Positions 1 through 7,850 of a DNA stretch of 25,789 bases are shown here, piece after piece. Under the pieces are notes generated by a model that was given only the letters and a program-made list of their open reading frames with translations, searched no databases and was not told the DNA's origin. Each line of letters starts with the position of its first letter. Positions within the stretch are counted from its first letter, which is position 1. Location of the stretch: assembly GCA_046706945.1 (NCBI GenBank), contig JBJKOY010000442.1, positions 1 to 25,789 of the forward strand, given 5' to 3'. Source of the DNA: FEN-1297 sp046706945. Lineage in GTDB: Bacteria; Bacteroidota; Ignavibacteria; Ignavibacteriales; Ignavibacteriaceae. The translations under genes were made by a program, and so were the position numbers.

Positions 1-492
1 TTCGATTCCGCAAGCAGCGTTATTATAGTGCCCGGCTACGGTATGGCCGTGGCGCAGGCCCAGCACGCGGTTAGAGACCTAACCAACGTTCTGGAAAAAA
101 AGGGAATTAAAGTAAGATTCGCAATCCACCCGGTAGCGGGAAGAATGCCCGGGCATATGAATGTTCTGCTTGCCGAGGCGAACGTTCCTTACGATAAATT
201 GTACGCGCTGGAGGATATTAACGACGACTTCAGTAATACCGACATAGCTCTCATCATAGGGGCGAACGACGTCGTAAATCCCGCGGCACGGCACGATAAG
301 AACAGCCCGATCTACGGCATGCCCATACTGAACGTGGATTATGCCAAAACCGTTATCATAAATAAGAGGTCCCTAAATGTCGGCTACGCCGGAATAGACA
401 ACGAACTGTTCTTCGCGCCGAATGCCCTGATGTATTTCGGGGATGCAAAAGACGCCGTAGCAAAGTTAACTAACGAAATTAAAAATATGTAA
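1..492 (+). CDS. pntB: NAD(P) transhydrogenase subunit beta, C-terminal part (partial)
   Basis: The gene is open at the left edge; the frame starts at base 1 and ends in TAA at 490-492, leaving about 163 residues. This is domain III of PntB, the cytoplasmic NADP(H)-binding domain of proton-translocating transhydrogenase, which couples hydride transfer between NAD(H) and NADP(H) to proton movement. Visible family motifs are VIIVPGYGMAVAQAQHAVRDL near the edge, the IHPVAGRMPGHMNVLLAEA stretch, ALIIGANDVVNPAA, SPIYGMPILNV, and a closing KRSLNVGYAGIDNELF, all in the family order. The membrane domain and presumably the alpha-subunit genes lie outside the window. The call is secure for the family; only completeness is unknown. 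Confidence 0.97.
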   Translation, partial: FDSASSVIIVPGYGMAVAQAQHAVRDLTNVLEKKGIKVRFAIHPVAGRMPGHMNVLLAEANVPYDKLYALEDINDDFSNTDIALIIGANDVVNPAARHDKNSPIYGMPILNVDYAKTVIINKRSLNVGYAGIDNELFFAPNALMYFGDAKDAVAKLTNEIKNM

Positions 493-592
493 AAAGTACC
501 GGGCCGAATTTTTTTCGGGATACGGGAGAAAATAGGAAAGAAATATTATCTTTACTGTGTAAATAAATATTGATTTGCCGATAAATTTAATT

Positions 593-618
593 ATGCCGGC
601 GGAGTTTTATGCCGGCAT
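593..618 (+). promoter_or_regulatory. Hairpin presenting the SD and start codon of the 609-1337 gene
   Basis: ATGCCGGC at 593-600 is perfectly complementary to GCCGGCAT at 611-618, giving an 8-bp GC-rich stem. The 10-nt loop (601-610) contains the SD-like GGAG (601-604) and the first two bases of the ATG at 609. The arms are seen directly; a role in translation control is inference. Confidence 0.45.
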
Positions 619-1337
619 TTTACCGCATGAAATTAAATTTTTTATTATTTCTTTTCTTTATTCTTTCTGCGGGAGCATTTGCACAGAAGAATATTTATTC
701 TTTCGATCTTTTTAACGCCGGTCTCGAAAAGTCGGTGCTGACGGTGAAGGATAAGAAGAACGCTGTTGTTTACAGCAGGCGCTTCAACGATCCCGCCGCG
801 GCTTCTGCCGACCTTGACAACGACGGCATAAACGAGCTTCTAATAACCGATGCGGAAAATAAAGGGGGAATGACATATTATACGCTGTATATTTTCAATA
901 CAATCGATTCGTTTTATGTAGCCGACTCCATCGATTCCGGTTTAACCCAGCCTTATGATATTTATTCCAAAGAATTAAAAAGTATGATGATCGTAACCGG
1001 CAATCCGAAATTCAATCTTTTCAATACGGATACCTCCTTTGTTTGTCTTCCCGCGAACTGCTGGAGCTACGAGAGCGGGAAGGTTTCGGCGGTCAACGGC
1101 AGATTATATGATTTTTTTATCGCCGAAAACGATACTTTAATAGACAATATCGATTCTTACCTTGAAAATAATCCAAAAGATTGCAATACTTCGAATGAAT
1201 TAAGAGCTTTTATTGCATCCGTTTACGCAAATTATTTACAAGCAGGGGAAAAAATCCTAGCAAGACAATTCCTGCACAAATATTATTTCTGTAAGGATGC
1301 GGAATCATTTAAAGACAAGATCATCTCTCTACTATAA
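609..1337 (+). CDS. Secreted hypothetical protein with an FG-GAP-like calcium loop
   Basis: A 242-residue protein of unknown function. The N-terminus (about 1-25) has a basic stretch, a Phe/Leu-rich core and an AFA|Q cleavage site, so it is probably exported. Residues 68-76 (DLDNDGINE) resemble the acidic Asp-rich loop of FG-GAP/VCBS repeats, which bind calcium. The rest has no motif I recognise; the C-terminal third is helical and includes a few Cys residues. The start at 609 is chosen because GGAG lies 4 nt upstream. An internal ATG at 627 (giving MKLNFLLF) would make a more typical signal peptide but has no SD. The gene heads a tightly spaced operon; the next gene starts 9 nt after its stop. 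Expression and export look convincing; the function is unknown. Confidence 0.8.
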   Translation: MPAFYRMKLNFLLFLFFILSAGAFAQKNIYSFDLFNAGLEKSVLTVKDKKNAVVYSRRFNDPAAASADLDNDGINELLITDAENKGGMTYYTLYIFNTIDSFYVADSIDSGLTQPYDIYSKELKSMMIVTGNPKFNLFNTDTSFVCLPANCWSYESGKVSAVNGRLYDFFIAENDTLIDNIDSYLENNPKDCNTSNELRAFIASVYANYLQAGEKILARQFLHKYYFCKDAESFKDKIISLL

Positions 1338-1346
1338 GAGGAGCTT

Positions 1347-1586
1347 ATGAAACTGGATTGGAACCAATTTCTCGGGAAAACGCTTAACGTTACAATGCAC
1401 GAAAACTTCGGGCTTGCGATGGACAGCAGATCCGATTCCCCCATTTTTGAAATAGTATTTAAATCCGGCAAGCTGGTGCAAGCATACGATGAGGGCATTC
1501 TCTTGGAAACCGTTAGGGAAAATCAAACGATTCAAATTTTTATTCCGTATCAATCCATCAAATGCGTTGAAATATTTAATCTTTAA
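1347..1586 (+). CDS. Small Sm/Hfq-like hypothetical protein
   Basis: A 79-residue cytosolic protein with no signal peptide, preceded by a good SD (AGAGGAG, about 1338-1344). The pattern suggests a small beta barrel: an N-terminal GKTLNVTM strand, then FEIVFKSGKLVQAYDEGILLE (residues about 33-53), then IFIPYQSIKCVEIF near the C-terminus. The spacing of a glycine-led strand, an Asp-containing bend with a hydrophobic LLE strand, and a final (F/Y)xxxSI strand resembles the Sm1/Sm2 motifs of Hfq (NGxxLxGxxxxFDxxxxLL ... YKHAIST). This is pattern resemblance only, without Hfq's canonical KH dipeptide. It lies between two exported-protein genes in one operon, with gaps of 9 and 14 nt. It could instead be another SH3-like barrel. 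Confidence 0.8.
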   Translation: MKLDWNQFLGKTLNVTMHENFGLAMDSRSDSPIFEIVFKSGKLVQAYDEGILLETVRENQTIQIFIPYQSIKCVEIFNL

Positions 1587-1600
1587 ACCCGGAGATTGAT

Positions 1601-2836
1601 TTGAAAAAAGCACTCCTTTTTCTTGTTGTGTGCTTCATATCCTCTTCATTTTTGTCCGCTCAAAATGTGGTTATCAAAAGTTTAAGAGTGTACGCGGAAA
1701 ACGACCAGGCATCCTTTCCGGTTATAATTCAAAACGGCACCGGCCCGAATAAAATTACAATCGAATTCGACGCCGAATCTAATTTCGTTCCGAATTTGGT
1801 GATAATTTTCAGGTTCTGCGACAGAAACTGGTCGCCTTATAACAATATCTTTTTATTGAACCCCGGCAAATATATCGATTACAATATGAGTTATTCCCGA
1901 CTGCCGCAAACGGTTAAAGATGCGGAGTATCATTTTACCGGGCATTACCCGGATGAAAAAGGATATATAGATTTCCCGTTCTCCGGGAAATGGATGTTTT
2001 ATATTACCGATTCTCAGGACACTTCAATGGTCTACGGGTACGGGAGATTTTACGTTGTGAATCAGGATGTTGACGCAGTTGAAACTTTGAAAAAGGAGAA
2101 ACTTGAAGATAAGGTTTATTTCCCTTCCGACCTGGCAAAAATATTCAATATTACTACAGATTTTACGCTGCCCGGAATTTTTACACCGGCATACGTGGAT
2201 CATGTTGAAATAGTTGCCAATCATGTTATTGATTATCCCACCATAGTGGATAGAAAAGGAAATACCAACACCCGGCAGTATTATTGGGATGGCAGTAATA
2301 AATTCTCTTTCATTGCCAGAGATATACTTCCCGGGAACGAATACAGGGAAGCCGACTTAAGAAATACCGATAAGTTCGCAAGCAAAAATGTCGACGCTCA
2401 ATTCGACGGTCTGGAATATTCCAGGTTTTATACCGAGGGACGTCCCGACTTAAACGGCGGCTCCGTTCTGACCGATTATAACAACGAATACGCGACGTAT
2501 CTAAACGTAACTTTTTCCATCAGGCCTCCCAACCCCGTATCCGGCGGTATTTATTTAACCGGCGCTTTTAACGATTGGACGGTAAGCCCGGTATTTAAAA
2601 TGCACGACGATTACGGCGTATATTCAATTACCCTTCCCTTGAAAAGAGGCGTATACGATTATCAGTATGTCATTGCCGACAATGAAGACGGACAGGTCAC
2701 AAATATGGACTGGGTTACTTTGGAAGGTAACAATTGGGAAACATCCAACGTCTATCATATCTTTGTTTATTATAACGATCCCCAGTACGGGGGGTACGAC
2801 AGAATTATAGGATATCAACGAATTGTGAGCAATTAA
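1601..2836 (+). CDS. Type IX secretion system plug protein (DUF5103 family)
   Basis: A 411-residue exported protein starting with TTG; GGAG at 1591-1594 lies 6 nt upstream. Residues 1-20 form a signal peptide ending SFLSA|Q. The body matches DUF5103: a beta-rich N-domain with the signature FRFCDRNWSPYNNIFLLNPG, followed by SYSRLPQTVKDAEYHFTGHYP and a SGKWMFYITDSQD strand. In Flavobacterium johnsoniae a member of this family (Plug) closes the lateral or periplasmic opening of the SprA translocon, so the likely site is the outer-membrane/periplasm interface. Residues about 310-365 (GGIYLTGAFNDWTV, then GVYSITLPLKRGVYDYQYVI) look like an early-set/AMPK glycogen-binding (CBM48-like) fold. The only T9SS component in the window, it sits in the lptD operon, 1 nt before the oxidoreductase gene. 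Confidence 0.85.
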   Translation: MKKALLFLVVCFISSSFLSAQNVVIKSLRVYAENDQASFPVIIQNGTGPNKITIEFDAESNFVPNLVIIFRFCDRNWSPYNNIFLLNPGKYIDYNMSYSRLPQTVKDAEYHFTGHYPDEKGYIDFPFSGKWMFYITDSQDTSMVYGYGRFYVVNQDVDAVETLKKEKLEDKVYFPSDLAKIFNITTDFTLPGIFTPAYVDHVEIVANHVIDYPTIVDRKGNTNTRQYYWDGSNKFSFIARDILPGNEYREADLRNTDKFASKNVDAQFDGLEYSRFYTEGRPDLNGGSVLTDYNNEYATYLNVTFSIRPPNPVSGGIYLTGAFNDWTVSPVFKMHDDYGVYSITLPLKRGVYDYQYVIADNEDGQVTNMDWVTLEGNNWETSNVYHIFVYYNDPQYGGYDRIIGYQRIVSN

Positions 2837-2837
2837 T

Positions 2838-3833
2838 ATGGAAAAATTAAAAATCGGCGTGATCGGGACCGGGCACCTGGGAAAACTGCACATAAAAATG
2901 TTTAAACAAATAGATGCCTGCGCGTTAATCGGGTTATACGACAGCAATCCTTCCGCGGCAAAAAATGCGGGCGAAGAGTTCAGAGTTAAGGTATTCGGGA
3001 ACCCGGAAAGTCTTCTGGAACAGGTCGATGCCGTTTCGATCGCGGCGACGACAAGCGCTCATTATGAGCTTGCGAAAATGTGCCTCGATAAAAATATTCA
3101 CGTGTTTGTAGAAAAACCGATTACGGTTACAATTCCCGAAGCCGAAGAAATTGTTGATTCCGCGGAGAAGAAGGGATTAAAGCTGCAGGTAGGGCATATT
3201 GAAAGATTTAACCCGGCCCTGGTTTCTTTGGAAAAATATATTCTGGATCCGAAGTTTATCCAAACAGACAGGCTTGCGCAATTTAATCCGCGGGGAACAG
3301 ACGTTGCCGTCGTGCTGGATTTAATGATACACGACATCGATATAATTTTAAGCCTTGTTAAGAGCGATGTTGTGAACGTAGAAGCAAGCGGCGTTGCAGT
3401 GGTTTCCGAAAACCTGGATATAGCCAATGCGCGGCTTCAGTTTGCAAACGGCGCCGTGGCAAACGTTACGGCGAGCAGGATATCCCAGAAGAAAATGAGA
3501 AAGATGAGAATATTTCAGCGCGACAATTATCTTTCTCTCGATTTTATAACCGGCGTCTCCGAAGTTTACAGATTAATCCCGCCTGAAGTAAAGCCAGATT
3601 CGGCTTTCATCTCTTTCGGCGAGATAGGACTGGGTGAAAAAAAGAAACAGGTTGTTTATGAACAGCCCCTGATCAAAGAAGTAAACGCGCTGAAATACGA
3701 ACTGGAGCTGTTTGTAAATTCGGTAATCGAGAACAAGCCTCCAAAAGTTTCCGGCAACGACGGACTTCGGGCACTGAAAGTGGCCGAAATGATAATCAAT
3801 AAAATAAACGAATCGCTAAAAAAAATTAAATAG
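2838..3833 (+). CDS. Gfo/Idh/MocA family NAD(P)-dependent oxidoreductase
   Basis: A 331-residue cytosolic dehydrogenase. The N-terminal Rossmann fold carries GTGHLG (10-15) after a beta strand, followed by the family EKP motif (92-94, with the catalytic Lys). A GHIERFNP motif (119-126) and DLMIHDID (161-168) supply the Asp/His typical of the C-terminal substrate domain. The family oxidises or reduces hydroxyls of sugars, inositols and nucleotide sugars. The substrate cannot be read from the sequence. Close relatives often sit beside lipid A genes, and a role in sugar-nucleotide or lipid A modification would fit the downstream lptD, but that is inference. Its ATG lies 1 nt after the upstream stop, suggesting translational coupling. 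Confidence 0.9.
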   Translation: MEKLKIGVIGTGHLGKLHIKMFKQIDACALIGLYDSNPSAAKNAGEEFRVKVFGNPESLLEQVDAVSIAATTSAHYELAKMCLDKNIHVFVEKPITVTIPEAEEIVDSAEKKGLKLQVGHIERFNPALVSLEKYILDPKFIQTDRLAQFNPRGTDVAVVLDLMIHDIDIILSLVKSDVVNVEASGVAVVSENLDIANARLQFANGAVANVTASRISQKKMRKMRIFQRDNYLSLDFITGVSEVYRLIPPEVKPDSAFISFGEIGLGEKKKQVVYEQPLIKEVNALKYELELFVNSVIENKPPKVSGNDGLRALKVAEMIINKINESLKKIK

Positions 3834-3844
3834 AACGGAAAACT

Positions 3845-4807
3845 ATGCCCAAGAAAGAAAAATATGCCTTAGGGGTAGACCTGGGGGGAACAAACGTTAA
3901 GATCGGAATAGTCTCGCATGAAGGTAAAATAACGGATAAAACATCGCTTGAAACCGAAGCAGAAGGCGGCCCGAAAAAAGTTATATCGCAGATTAAAAAG
4001 GGAATACGGGAAGTTCTTTCCGGTAATAAACTGAAGATCAGCGGTATCGGCATCGGTTCTCCCGGGATTATTTCCGTAAAAAAAGGAATTGTCGAAGATC
4101 CGCCGAACCTTCCGGGCTGGAATAAAGTGGGTCTCGGAAAAATTATCGAAAAAGAATTTAAGTATAAAACTTATATAGAAAACGATGCTAACGCGGCAGC
4201 CATCGGGGAACTTATGTTCGGCTCCGGGAAGAAAATGGACTCGTTCATAATGGTTACACTCGGGACCGGCGTCGGCGGCGGGATTATATTCAACGGGAAA
4301 TTATTCAGGGGAGAGATGGGCGCGGCGGGCGAAATCGGGCATACCTCAATCAGCTTCGACGGACAGCGCTGCAACTGCGGTTCTTACGGCTGCCTCGAAA
4401 CGTTTTTAGGAAATCATTACATAGTTAAAAGCGTTAAAAAAGAACTGCCCGATCATAAAGATTCGAAGATCTGGAAATTTTTGGACAACGACCTTAATAA
4501 ATTAACTCCCTTGATAATTGATCAGGCGCTGCAGAACGACGACCGGTATGCCAAAAAAATTGTCGGAGACCTGGGAATCTACCTGGGAACGGGACTGGCT
4601 TCCATTGCCAACGCCTTCGATATTTCAACTTTCATTATAGGCGGGGGTATTGCCGGGTTCGGCAAACCTTTGTTTGATGCGGTCCGGGAAACCGCGGTAT
4701 CCAGAGTAATGAAGCCTTTGAAAAAAAGAATAAAAATAAAACCAGCAAAACTAAAAAACGATGCCGGAATAAAAGGAGCTTCGGCACTGGTATTTTACAA
4801 ATCCTGA
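3845..4807 (+). CDS. ROK family sugar kinase (probable glucokinase)
   Basis: A 320-residue ROK kinase. The ATP-binding phosphate-1 loop is GVDLGGTNVKIGIV (10-23). The catalytic Asp lies in ENDANAAAIGE (D114). The phosphate-2 loop is TLGTGVGGGI (138-147). The ROK sugar and zinc signature EIGH, then CNCGSYGCLE, places E163, H166 and zinc cysteines C176, C178 and C183. The adenosine motif IIGGGIA appears near residue 275. Length and motif set fit bacterial glucokinases of the ROK family (glucose + ATP to glucose-6-phosphate). N-acetylglucosamine, N-acetylmannosamine or fructose specificity cannot be excluded. The start at 3845 has only a weak GGAA upstream. It lies 11 nt after the oxidoreductase gene and 36 nt before lptD. 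Confidence 0.92.
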   Translation: MPKKEKYALGVDLGGTNVKIGIVSHEGKITDKTSLETEAEGGPKKVISQIKKGIREVLSGNKLKISGIGIGSPGIISVKKGIVEDPPNLPGWNKVGLGKIIEKEFKYKTYIENDANAAAIGELMFGSGKKMDSFIMVTLGTGVGGGIIFNGKLFRGEMGAAGEIGHTSISFDGQRCNCGSYGCLETFLGNHYIVKSVKKELPDHKDSKIWKFLDNDLNKLTPLIIDQALQNDDRYAKKIVGDLGIYLGTGLASIANAFDISTFIIGGGIAGFGKPLFDAVRETAVSRVMKPLKKRIKIKPAKLKNDAGIKGASALVFYKS

Positions 4808-4843
4808 CCCCGGAAATCCGTACGGAACGGCATTAAACAAATA

Positions 4844-7396
4844 ATGAAATATATCTTATTCATATTCATATTTTCGCTGAACCTGGATGTTGTTTATGCT
4901 CAAAGAAGCGACTCGCTTTCCGTTGCAAAAAAAGATACGTTGAAGACCCTGCCTGCCGGCACGTCCGTAGCTCCGGATACCTCCGCTAAAAAAAATACCT
5001 CGGATGTTGATACTGTTATTTATGCAAATTCGTCCGATTCCCTTTTCTTTTACATCAACAAAAAAAAGATGGACTTATACGGAAACAGCAATCTCAAATA
5101 CAAGGATACTGATTTGAAAAGCGCGGACATAACCGTCGACTTCAAAACCGATAATATCTACGCCGAAGGCGTGCCCAACGATTCCGTACCCGGCGCCTTT
5201 AAAGGTACCCCGGTGCTCTCGCAGGACGGGGAGGTATACGACGGCAAAACCATGATTTATAATTTTAAGACTACCCGCGGTTACATCACGGATGCCAAAA
5301 CAAAGAACGAGGGGGCTTTTTATTCGGGTGAAGACATAAGAAAAATAAACAAGAATACTTATTTCGTAAAAGACGGAATGTATACAACCTGCGACGCTAA
5401 TCCGCCGCACTATTATTTTTATTCTCCCGAGATGAAAGTTGTTAATAAAACCGAGCTCGTGGCAAAATGGATATGGCTGTACTTCGGAGGCGTCCCTTTT
5501 CCCATACCCCTGCCTTTCGCTGTATTCCCGCTTCAATCCGGCCGCCGTTCCGGCATTATCCCGCCGGCATTCGGCAACGACGCAACATACGGATATTATT
5601 TTTCGCATTTCGGATATTTCTGGGCCATTAACGATTATATGGATTATAATATAACGGCCGACTATTATACGCGCGGCAGTTTCGGGTTCAACAGCAGATT
5701 CAGGTACGCAAAGAGGTACGATTACAGCGGAAGCATTGAAGGAGGCTACAGGCTTTTTAAATCCCAGAATATTAATACCGGAAGTATCAGCAACAGCAAA
5801 GACTGGAGCATAAGCCTGACCCATCACCAGTCGTTTACTCCCACCATGCGGCTTGATGCCAACATGCGGTTTCTATCGGGAAAGGATTATATTCAAAGAA
5901 CTACTTTCAATGTGGAAGAAGCACTTCAAAATACAATTTATTCGAACGTCAACCTTACAAAATCCTGGGAAGAATCCGGGAACAGCCTTTCACTGAATTA
6001 CCAGAGAAGCCAGGACCTGCAAACAGGCAACATCACCGAAGAACTGCCGAATTTGACTTTCAATATCCCGCAGAAATATCCTTTTAGAACAAATGCCTCG
6101 GCCGTCGATCAGAAATGGTACGAACTTATCGGTATCAACTACAGCGGGCAATTCCAAAACCAAAGGGTAAAAAGCGGCGGGCATCTTACCATTCACGGAG
6201 GTATACAGAATAACGTGAATATTTCCGCTTCCCCCAGAATAGGCTACTTCAATTTTTCTCCCAACATAAGCTACACGGAAGACTGGTATAATAAGAGAAC
6301 GCTCGAACAGTACGCCGGGCAGACGACAACGGGACAGGATTCCGTTATTTCAAAAGAGATACATCAAATTAATATGGTAAGAACTTTTAATGTCGGCGCG
6401 TCGGTTTCGACGAAATTCTACGGGATATTCGAGCCGGATATGCTCGGCATCAGCGCCGTAAGACAAATCGTTACGCCTTCCTTATCATATAATTTCAGGC
6501 CGGATTTTTCGAAACCATTCTGGGGATACTACGGTTATTATACGAATTCGAAAGGGGAAAAAATTAAATACGATAAATTCCAGCAGGAAATATTCGGCGG
6601 GACATCTGCCGGGGAGCAGCAAAATATATCGATGTCGGTAGGCAACGTGTTCGAGATGAAAACAAAAGCGGATCCCACGGATACCACATCGAAAGAAAAT
6701 AAAATCCGCTTGTTGAATTTGACCGCAAGTATGGGATATAATTTTGCGGCCGACAGCATGAGACTTTCGGACTTAAGTCTGAGCGCCAATACGCAGATAG
6801 GCAATATTCTGAGCTTTAATTCTTCCGCCATCCTGTCTCCTTACAAGCTGGGATCGCAGGGATATAAAATAAACCGGTTTTTAATTAATGAAGGAGCCGG
6901 TCTGCTGGACCTGAGGGCGTTTACGTTTTCGATATCGACGAGTCTTTCGGCAAGTAAATTAAAATCCGGGGAATCGGATAACGCAAACCGGCCTTCCGGC
7001 CAAAACGAAGCATTTCAAAATCCGACCAACGCTTACCAGGGTATTTACAACACGAAAGAACCAGATTTCTCAATTCCCTGGGATCTATCCCTTAGCTACA
7101 ATTACTCTTACAGCAAATCGTCTTTATTAAATATATCCTCGGCATTAAGCGCAAGCATGGACTTTAACCTGACTCCCAAATGGAAATTCACCGTAACCGG
7201 GGGCTATGACTTTCAGCATAACCAGGTTACCGCTCCGCAGATCCGGATCTCAAGGGACCTGCATGCCTGGATAATGAATTTTACATGGAATCCGTCCGGC
7301 CTGTTCAGCGGGTATTATCTGGAGATCAGAATTAAAGCTCCCCAACTTCAGGATCTTAAGATCACGAAGAGCGGCCAATTTTACAACGGCAAATAA
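4844..7396 (+). CDS. lptD: LPS-assembly outer-membrane protein LptD (Bacteroidota type)
   Basis: An 850-residue outer-membrane protein. Residues 1-19 are a signal peptide (VVYA|Q), then a Ser/Thr/Lys-rich linker to about residue 55. Residues about 60-180 form an LptA/OstA-like beta-jellyroll, with repeated short strands such as KMDLYGNSNLKYKD and NIYAEGVPND. The conserved PFAVFPLQSGRRSGIIPPAFG segment and GYYFSHFGYFWAINDYMD (about 225-268) mark entry into the large beta barrel, which fills the rest of the protein with alternating aromatic strands. The family inserts LPS into the outer leaflet together with LptE. Only one Cys (C183) is seen, so the disulfide-controlled maturation known for E. 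coli LptD cannot operate here. It is the largest gene of the operon and overlaps nothing; the NYN gene begins 1 nt after its stop. Confidence 0.92.
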   Translation: MKYILFIFIFSLNLDVVYAQRSDSLSVAKKDTLKTLPAGTSVAPDTSAKKNTSDVDTVIYANSSDSLFFYINKKKMDLYGNSNLKYKDTDLKSADITVDFKTDNIYAEGVPNDSVPGAFKGTPVLSQDGEVYDGKTMIYNFKTTRGYITDAKTKNEGAFYSGEDIRKINKNTYFVKDGMYTTCDANPPHYYFYSPEMKVVNKTELVAKWIWLYFGGVPFPIPLPFAVFPLQSGRRSGIIPPAFGNDATYGYYFSHFGYFWAINDYMDYNITADYYTRGSFGFNSRFRYAKRYDYSGSIEGGYRLFKSQNINTGSISNSKDWSISLTHHQSFTPTMRLDANMRFLSGKDYIQRTTFNVEEALQNTIYSNVNLTKSWEESGNSLSLNYQRSQDLQTGNITEELPNLTFNIPQKYPFRTNASAVDQKWYELIGINYSGQFQNQRVKSGGHLTIHGGIQNNVNISASPRIGYFNFSPNISYTEDWYNKRTLEQYAGQTTTGQDSVISKEIHQINMVRTFNVGASVSTKFYGIFEPDMLGISAVRQIVTPSLSYNFRPDFSKPFWGYYGYYTNSKGEKIKYDKFQQEIFGGTSAGEQQNISMSVGNVFEMKTKADPTDTTSKENKIRLLNLTASMGYNFAADSMRLSDLSLSANTQIGNILSFNSSAILSPYKLGSQGYKINRFLINEGAGLLDLRAFTFSISTSLSASKLKSGESDNANRPSGQNEAFQNPTNAYQGIYNTKEPDFSIPWDLSLSYNYSYSKSSLLNISSALSASMDFNLTPKWKFTVTGGYDFQHNQVTAPQIRISRDLHAWIMNFTWNPSGLFSGYYLEIRIKAPQLQDLKITKSGQFYNGK

Positions 7397-7397
7397 C

Positions 7398-7850
7398 ATG
7401 AAGACTTTTATTTTCGACGGGAATAATCTTATCGGCAAGAGCGCGCGTTTGACTAAAATACAAAAAAAAGACAAACAGCTTGTGCGTGAAAAACTTGCTT
7501 ACTTTCTGGACGGTAAATTCGAGGGATCGAAAAATAAAGCTTACCTGCATTTCGACGGTTTTGAAAATATTCCTATAAGAACCTCAAACATCAGAATTGT
7601 TTACAGCAATAAAAAAACCGCCGACGATTTAATACGCAGGCAGATTGAAAATTTTAAGAACCCTAAGAATATCACTCTTGTTTCCTCCGACAACAGCCTC
7701 CGGGAATTTGCAAAAGTCTGCCGATGCAACGTCCTATCGAGCGAGGAATATTTAAGTTTGCCAAGCGGCGCCGAAAAGGATGAAGAAAAGAGTAAAATCG
7801 ATTCCATGAACAGCGTAGAAGAATTCAAGAAAATTTTCGGCGTCAGGTAG
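7398..7850 (+). CDS. NYN-domain protein, YacP/Rae1-like putative RNase
   Basis: A 150-residue cytosolic protein with a PIN-like NYN fold. The first strand ends in the acidic motif FDGNNLIG (residues 5-12). A central block, IVYSNKKTADDLIRRQIENF, supplies a second acidic pair. ITLVSSDNSLREFAKVC and the following NVLSSEEYL are the third-strand Ser-Asp signature, as in YacP. Bacillus YacP (Rae1) is a ribosome-associated endoribonuclease; activity here is assumed from the family. It is somewhat shorter than YacP, ending in a charged tail. ATG follows the lptD stop after 1 nt. The gene's last 8 bases overlap the end of the convergent histidine-kinase gene. Confidence 0.85.
   Translation: MKTFIFDGNNLIGKSARLTKIQKKDKQLVREKLAYFLDGKFEGSKNKAYLHFDGFENIPIRTSNIRIVYSNKKTADDLIRRQIENFKNPKNITLVSSDNSLREFAKVCRCNVLSSEEYLSLPSGAEKDEEKSKIDSMNSVEEFKKIFGVR

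Noticed and set aside
504..518. Hairpin CCGAA-TTTT-TTCGG after pntB as a terminator
   Set aside because: The stem is only 5 bp, the T residues are in the loop rather than after the stem, and no T run follows.
5075..5827. A 250-codon open frame on the minus strand opposite lptD
   Set aside because: It lies inside the conserved LptD coding region, has no SD or domain and has composition expected of an antisense frame.
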